A DNA stretch of 64,000 nt from Blautia sp. (GTDB taxonomy: Bacteria > Bacillota > Clostridia > Lachnospirales > Lachnospiraceae). The stretch spans positions 1-64,000 of the forward strand of contig JAFTPT010000009.1 in NCBI GenBank assembly GCA_017463155.1, given 5' to 3'. The notes beneath the pieces are model-generated. The model was not told where the DNA came from, made no database searches, and saw nothing but the letters and a program-made list of their open reading frames with translations. Shown piece after piece: positions 59,992 to 64,000 of the stretch (positions are counted from its first letter, which is position 1; the number at the start of each line of letters is the position of its first letter). The position numbers and the translations under genes were made by a program.

Positions 59992-61545
59992 ATGAATAAG
60001 AACGTAGAAAACAAGCAGCCTCTTACCGGGACCGAAGAACTGTCGCTAAACGATGACCGCCGGGTCAGAACCCTATCGCCCGGCGCGCTGGTCGTACGGC
60101 GCTTCCTCCGGAACCGGGTTGCCGTGACGGGACTCGTGATCCTGATCCTCATGGCGCTGTTTTCCTTTGCAGGAGGCCTGATCACGCCCTATAAGGAAGA
60201 CCAGCTGTTCTACAGCACGACCGAGCAGCGGAAACAGTACGCGGCGGTCAAGGAAAACACCGAGTACCGCTATGTGACGGCATCGAAGGACAGCTTCCCG
60301 TCCGTCGCGCAGGCCAAGTTCGTCCTGGCGAGGAAGACCGGGAAGGAGATCTTTGAAGCCAAGAAGGTCACGTACACCTGCGTGGATGAAGGAAACGACG
60401 TCTACATCATCTACAAGGAAGGTGAGGAGTCTCCCGTGGCTTTTGCCACCTATGATATCGTCAGCTCCAGCACCGGCGAGGAAGAAGTGCCTTTTTTGCT
60501 GCAGTGCGAGATCATCAGGGCGTCCGCGGAAGGAAAGGACGGCTTTGTCTATGAAGGAGATACGTATGAAGTGACGGAGGATGGAGCAGTCCTGTCAGAG
60601 GGTACGGAGATCGCTTACGTGAGCCGTTATGTCGTGCAGCCGATCATGGGCGACGTGTTTCTCTCCAGAGGCTTCAAGGATGCGCTGATCGAGTCCGTCC
60701 AGGCCGACGACGCAGAATTCTCCTACACGGATGAGGACGGTACCGAAGCCGTGTACGATATCACCTATGATCCGGCCAACCAAAGCTACAAGGTGCTCCA
60801 GACCGTGGAGACCCGGGTGTTCGACACCTACCACAGCCCGACAAAGGAGCACTGGCTGGGTACGGACAAGAACGGCATGGACATGCTGACCCGTCTGATG
60901 TACGGCGGAAGAGTCTCCCTGTACATCGGCTTCATCGTCGTGATCATTGAGACCCTGCTGGGCGTGCTGCTCGGCGGCTTGTCCGGCTACTGCGGCGGCT
61001 GGGTCGACAACCTGATCATGCGTATCGTAGATATCTTTTACTGTATTCCCTCCATGCCCATCATCATCATCCTCGGTGCGGCCATGGACGCCATGCGGGT
61101 GGATCCCCAGGTCCGTATGATCTATCTGATGCTGATCCTCGGCTTCCTCGGCTGGCCTTCGATCGCGAGGCTGGTCCGCGGCCAGATCCTCACGCTCCGG
61201 GAGCAGGAATTCATGACAGCCGCCGAAGCCTGCGGCATCCGGGCGTCCCGGCGGATCTTCCGTCATCTGATCCCGAACGTCATCCCGCAGCTGATCGTGT
61301 CCATGACCATGAGCCTCGGCTCCACGATCCTGACCGAGGCGACGCTTTCGTTCCTGGGACTGGGGGTCAAGTTCCCCTTTGCATCCTGGGGCAACATCAT
61401 CAACGACGTCAATGACACTTACGTCCTGACGAACTACTGGTTCATCTGGATCCCGGCCGGCTTCTGTCTGCTGGCGACGGTCCTCGCCTTCAATCTGGTG
61501 GGCGACGGCCTCAGGGACGCATTTGACCCGAAGATGAAACGGTAA
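59992..61545 (+). CDS. oppC: Oligopeptide ABC transporter permease OppC with large outward insertion
   Basis: At 517 residues this OppC is about 200 longer than usual. Helix 1 is at about 43-64. The next OppC landmark, HWLGTDKNGMDMLTRLMYGG, lies only at about residue 286. In ordinary OppC about 30 residues separate these two; here about 220 do, and topology puts the extra segment outside the cell. The insertion is rich in Thr, Glu, Asp and Tyr. The rest is normal, with EAA motif FMTAAEACGIRASRRIFRHL. The ATG has AAGGGGG seven bases upstream; an adjacent GTG is less well placed. Confidence 0.93.
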   Translation: MNKNVENKQPLTGTEELSLNDDRRVRTLSPGALVVRRFLRNRVAVTGLVILILMALFSFAGGLITPYKEDQLFYSTTEQRKQYAAVKENTEYRYVTASKDSFPSVAQAKFVLARKTGKEIFEAKKVTYTCVDEGNDVYIIYKEGEESPVAFATYDIVSSSTGEEEVPFLLQCEIIRASAEGKDGFVYEGDTYEVTEDGAVLSEGTEIAYVSRYVVQPIMGDVFLSRGFKDALIESVQADDAEFSYTDEDGTEAVYDITYDPANQSYKVLQTVETRVFDTYHSPTKEHWLGTDKNGMDMLTRLMYGGRVSLYIGFIVVIIETLLGVLLGGLSGYCGGWVDNLIMRIVDIFYCIPSMPIIIILGAAMDAMRVDPQVRMIYLMLILGFLGWPSIARLVRGQILTLREQEFMTAAEACGIRASRRIFRHLIPNVIPQLIVSMTMSLGSTILTEATLSFLGLGVKFPFASWGNIINDVNDTYVLTNYWFIWIPAGFCLLATVLAFNLVGDGLRDAFDPKMKR

Positions 61546-61556
61546 GGAGGACGGAT

Positions 61557-62727
<1,171 letters not shown>

Positions 62728-62735
<8 letters not shown>

Positions 62736-63744
62736 CAACACACAGGCAAACAGCACAGCCGCACGCTCGTCCTACGATCCCCGGTATATCCTGGAGGTCG
62801 AAAACCTCAAAAAATATTTCCCGATCAAGGGCGGCATGATGAACCGTGTCACGGGTCATGTGAAGGCTGTGGACGGCGTCACCTTCCGGCTGAAGCGCGG
62901 CACCACCATGGGACTCGTGGGCGAATCCGGCTGCGGCAAGACGACCACCGGGCGGACGATCCTGCGCCTGAACGGCGGCAAGACGGACGGCTCCGTGCTC
63001 TTTAACGGGCAGGAGGTCTACGACATTTCTCCGAAGGAGATGCGCTCCATGCGCACCAAAATGCAGATCATCTTCCAGGATCCTTTTTCCTCGCTGTCGC
63101 CGCGGCTGCCGGTGGGCGAGATCATCGGCGAGGCGGTCCGGGAGCACCAGGTGGTGCCGAAGGCGGAATACAACGACTATCTGGACCAGGTCATGGACGA
63201 ATGCGGCCTGCAGCCCTTCCACAAGACCCGGTATCCTCATGAGTTCTCCGGCGGACAGAGGCAGAGGATCTGCATCGCCAGGGCCCTGGCCCTCAATCCG
63301 GAGTTTGTGGTCTGCGATGAGCCGGTCTCCGCGCTGGACGTATCGATCCAGGCGCAGATCATCAACCTGCTGAAGAAGCTGCAGGAGCAGAGATCCTTAA
63401 GCTATCTGTTCATCTCGCACGACCTGTCGGTGGTGGAACACATCTCCGATTCGGTCGGCGTCATGTACCTCGGCAATCTGGTGGAGTACGGGGACAAGAA
63501 GGAGATCTTCCAAAATCCGCTGCACCCCTACACACAGGCCCTGTTTTCCGCGATCCCGCAGCCGGATCCCAATGCGGTCCGGAACCGGATCGTCCTGGAG
63601 GGCTCGATCCCGTCGCCGGCCAATCCGCCGGCCGGGTGTAAGTTCCACACGCGGTGCCGCTACTGTACCGAACAGTGTAAGACCCAGGCACCGGTGCAGA
63701 AGGAGATCGAACCCGGGCACTATGTGGTATGTCATCGGTATTGA
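62728..63744 (+). CDS. oppF: Oligopeptide ABC transporter ATPase OppF
   Basis: The second ATPase, 338 residues, with Walker [12 protein letters not shown], signature FSGGQRQRI, Walker [13 protein letters not shown] and H-loop FISHDLS. The C-terminal peptide-transporter region has [12 protein letters not shown] and cysteines in [15 protein letters not shown]. The ATG at 62728 has GGAGGGG upstream and overlaps the end of oppD. No inserted or missing domain is seen. It completes a full set of one binding protein, two permeases and two ATPases. Confidence 0.95.
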
Positions 63745-63767
63745 CCTTGACGAAAGGAGAGAGCCGG

Positions 63768-64000
63768 ATGAAAAAAGACTTCCGTGATGACGGGCGCACC
63801 GTGGCCGACATGAGCCATGTCGAAAAGCCTTCCTACGCCTCCGGCTGGATCAGCCGGAGAGGCGTGGAGAAGCTTGCCGTATCCAGAGAGGAGCGGACGT
63901 CCCGAAGCACACCGGCGGAATCGCAGATGGACAGCGAAGAAAGACGAGCCTCCATTCTCGGCGTGCTTTCGGCCTCTCTCCTGATCGCCCTTATTTTTAT
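63768..64000 (+). CDS. Hypothetical protein with C-terminal membrane helix, partial
   Basis: A gene starting 23 bp after oppF, with AAAGGAG before the ATG, runs off the right edge after 77 residues. It is hydrophilic and charged (KKDFRDDGRTVADMSHVEKP, EERTSRSTPAESQMDSEERR), then becomes hydrophobic at about 64-77 (SILGVLSASLLIALIF), so a membrane helix starts there. No family is firmly recognised. It could be a small accessory protein of the operon, but the end is missing. Confidence 0.7.
   Translation, partial: MKKDFRDDGRTVADMSHVEKPSYASGWISRRGVEKLAVSREERTSRSTPAESQMDSEERRASILGVLSASLLIALIF

Overview
The window looks like chromosome from a fairly GC-rich, anaerobic, Gram-positive member of the Clostridia, most likely Lachnospiraceae-like. 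The grounds are clostridial 2-hydroxyacyl-CoA dehydratase genes, DapL plus a meso-DAP-type MurE, a dlt operon for teichoic acid D-alanylation, a PrkC/PP2C pair inside the Firmicutes-type murE/priA-to-thiN gene order, AGGAGG ribosome binding sites, and tRNA genes without encoded CCA. I see no prophage, transposase, CRISPR array or plasmid functions. Species cannot be named from the sequence alone.

Layout. 1-1010: the 3' end of a 23S rRNA, a repeat-bearing spacer with no recognisable 5S rRNA, and seven tRNA genes (Asn, Glu, Thr, Met, Asp, Val, Leu) ending at a terminator. 1114-6680: a DUF4037 protein, dapL, and dltA-dltB-dltC followed by an untracked 49-residue DltX-like peptide; no dltD is present. 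6698-8782: Gx-transporter and NusG-domain-II genes divergent from apbE, a flavinylation-type set. 8779-14155: glgB, an M18 aminopeptidase, then a PfkB kinase and an esterase on the minus strand. 14298-14706: tRNA-Arg with promoter and terminator, then a 98-bp tandem repeat carrying a piece of the tRNA 3' end. 14748-21610: a double-receiver hybrid histidine kinase, a GH4 alpha-galactosidase-like enzyme, a LUD protein and a GH51 arabinofuranosidase. 21632-28319: a CoA-transferase / GntR / activator / dehydratase / transporter cluster for a 2-hydroxy acid, with a GntR-type operator just downstream of a good promoter. 28446-37615: small genes including YjbQ, shikimate kinase, an orphan sugar-type binding protein, a LuxR regulator facing a DUF169 + cysteine-synthase-like pair, a cupin, DUF3786, a secreted transglutaminase-like protein and a Dus enzyme.

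38152-51657 is a long housekeeping operon: murE, priA, def, fmt, a zinc peptidase, rsmB, rlmN, PP2C phosphatase, prkC, rsgA, rpe and thiamine pyrophosphokinase, many overlapping by a few bases. It joins wall-precursor synthesis, replication restart, translation start and rRNA modification to a wall-sensing kinase/phosphatase pair. 51678-56280 holds a cation/proton antiporter, a second PfkB kinase, PepF-type oligoendopeptidase and a membrane protein. 56352-63744 is a strongly promoted oligopeptide ABC operon with three departures from the family: an acidic, non-lipoprotein binding protein, an OppC with a roughly 190-residue outward insertion, and an OppD with an N-terminal extension. A partial gene runs off the right edge.

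Most of the window is ordinary core genome. The best candidates for something new are the modified oligopeptide transporter, the dltABCX operon without dltD, the operator-controlled hydroxyacyl-CoA dehydratase cluster whose substrate is unknown, the LuxR/DUF169/cysteine-synthase-like group, and the tRNA-Arg-derived tandem repeat.
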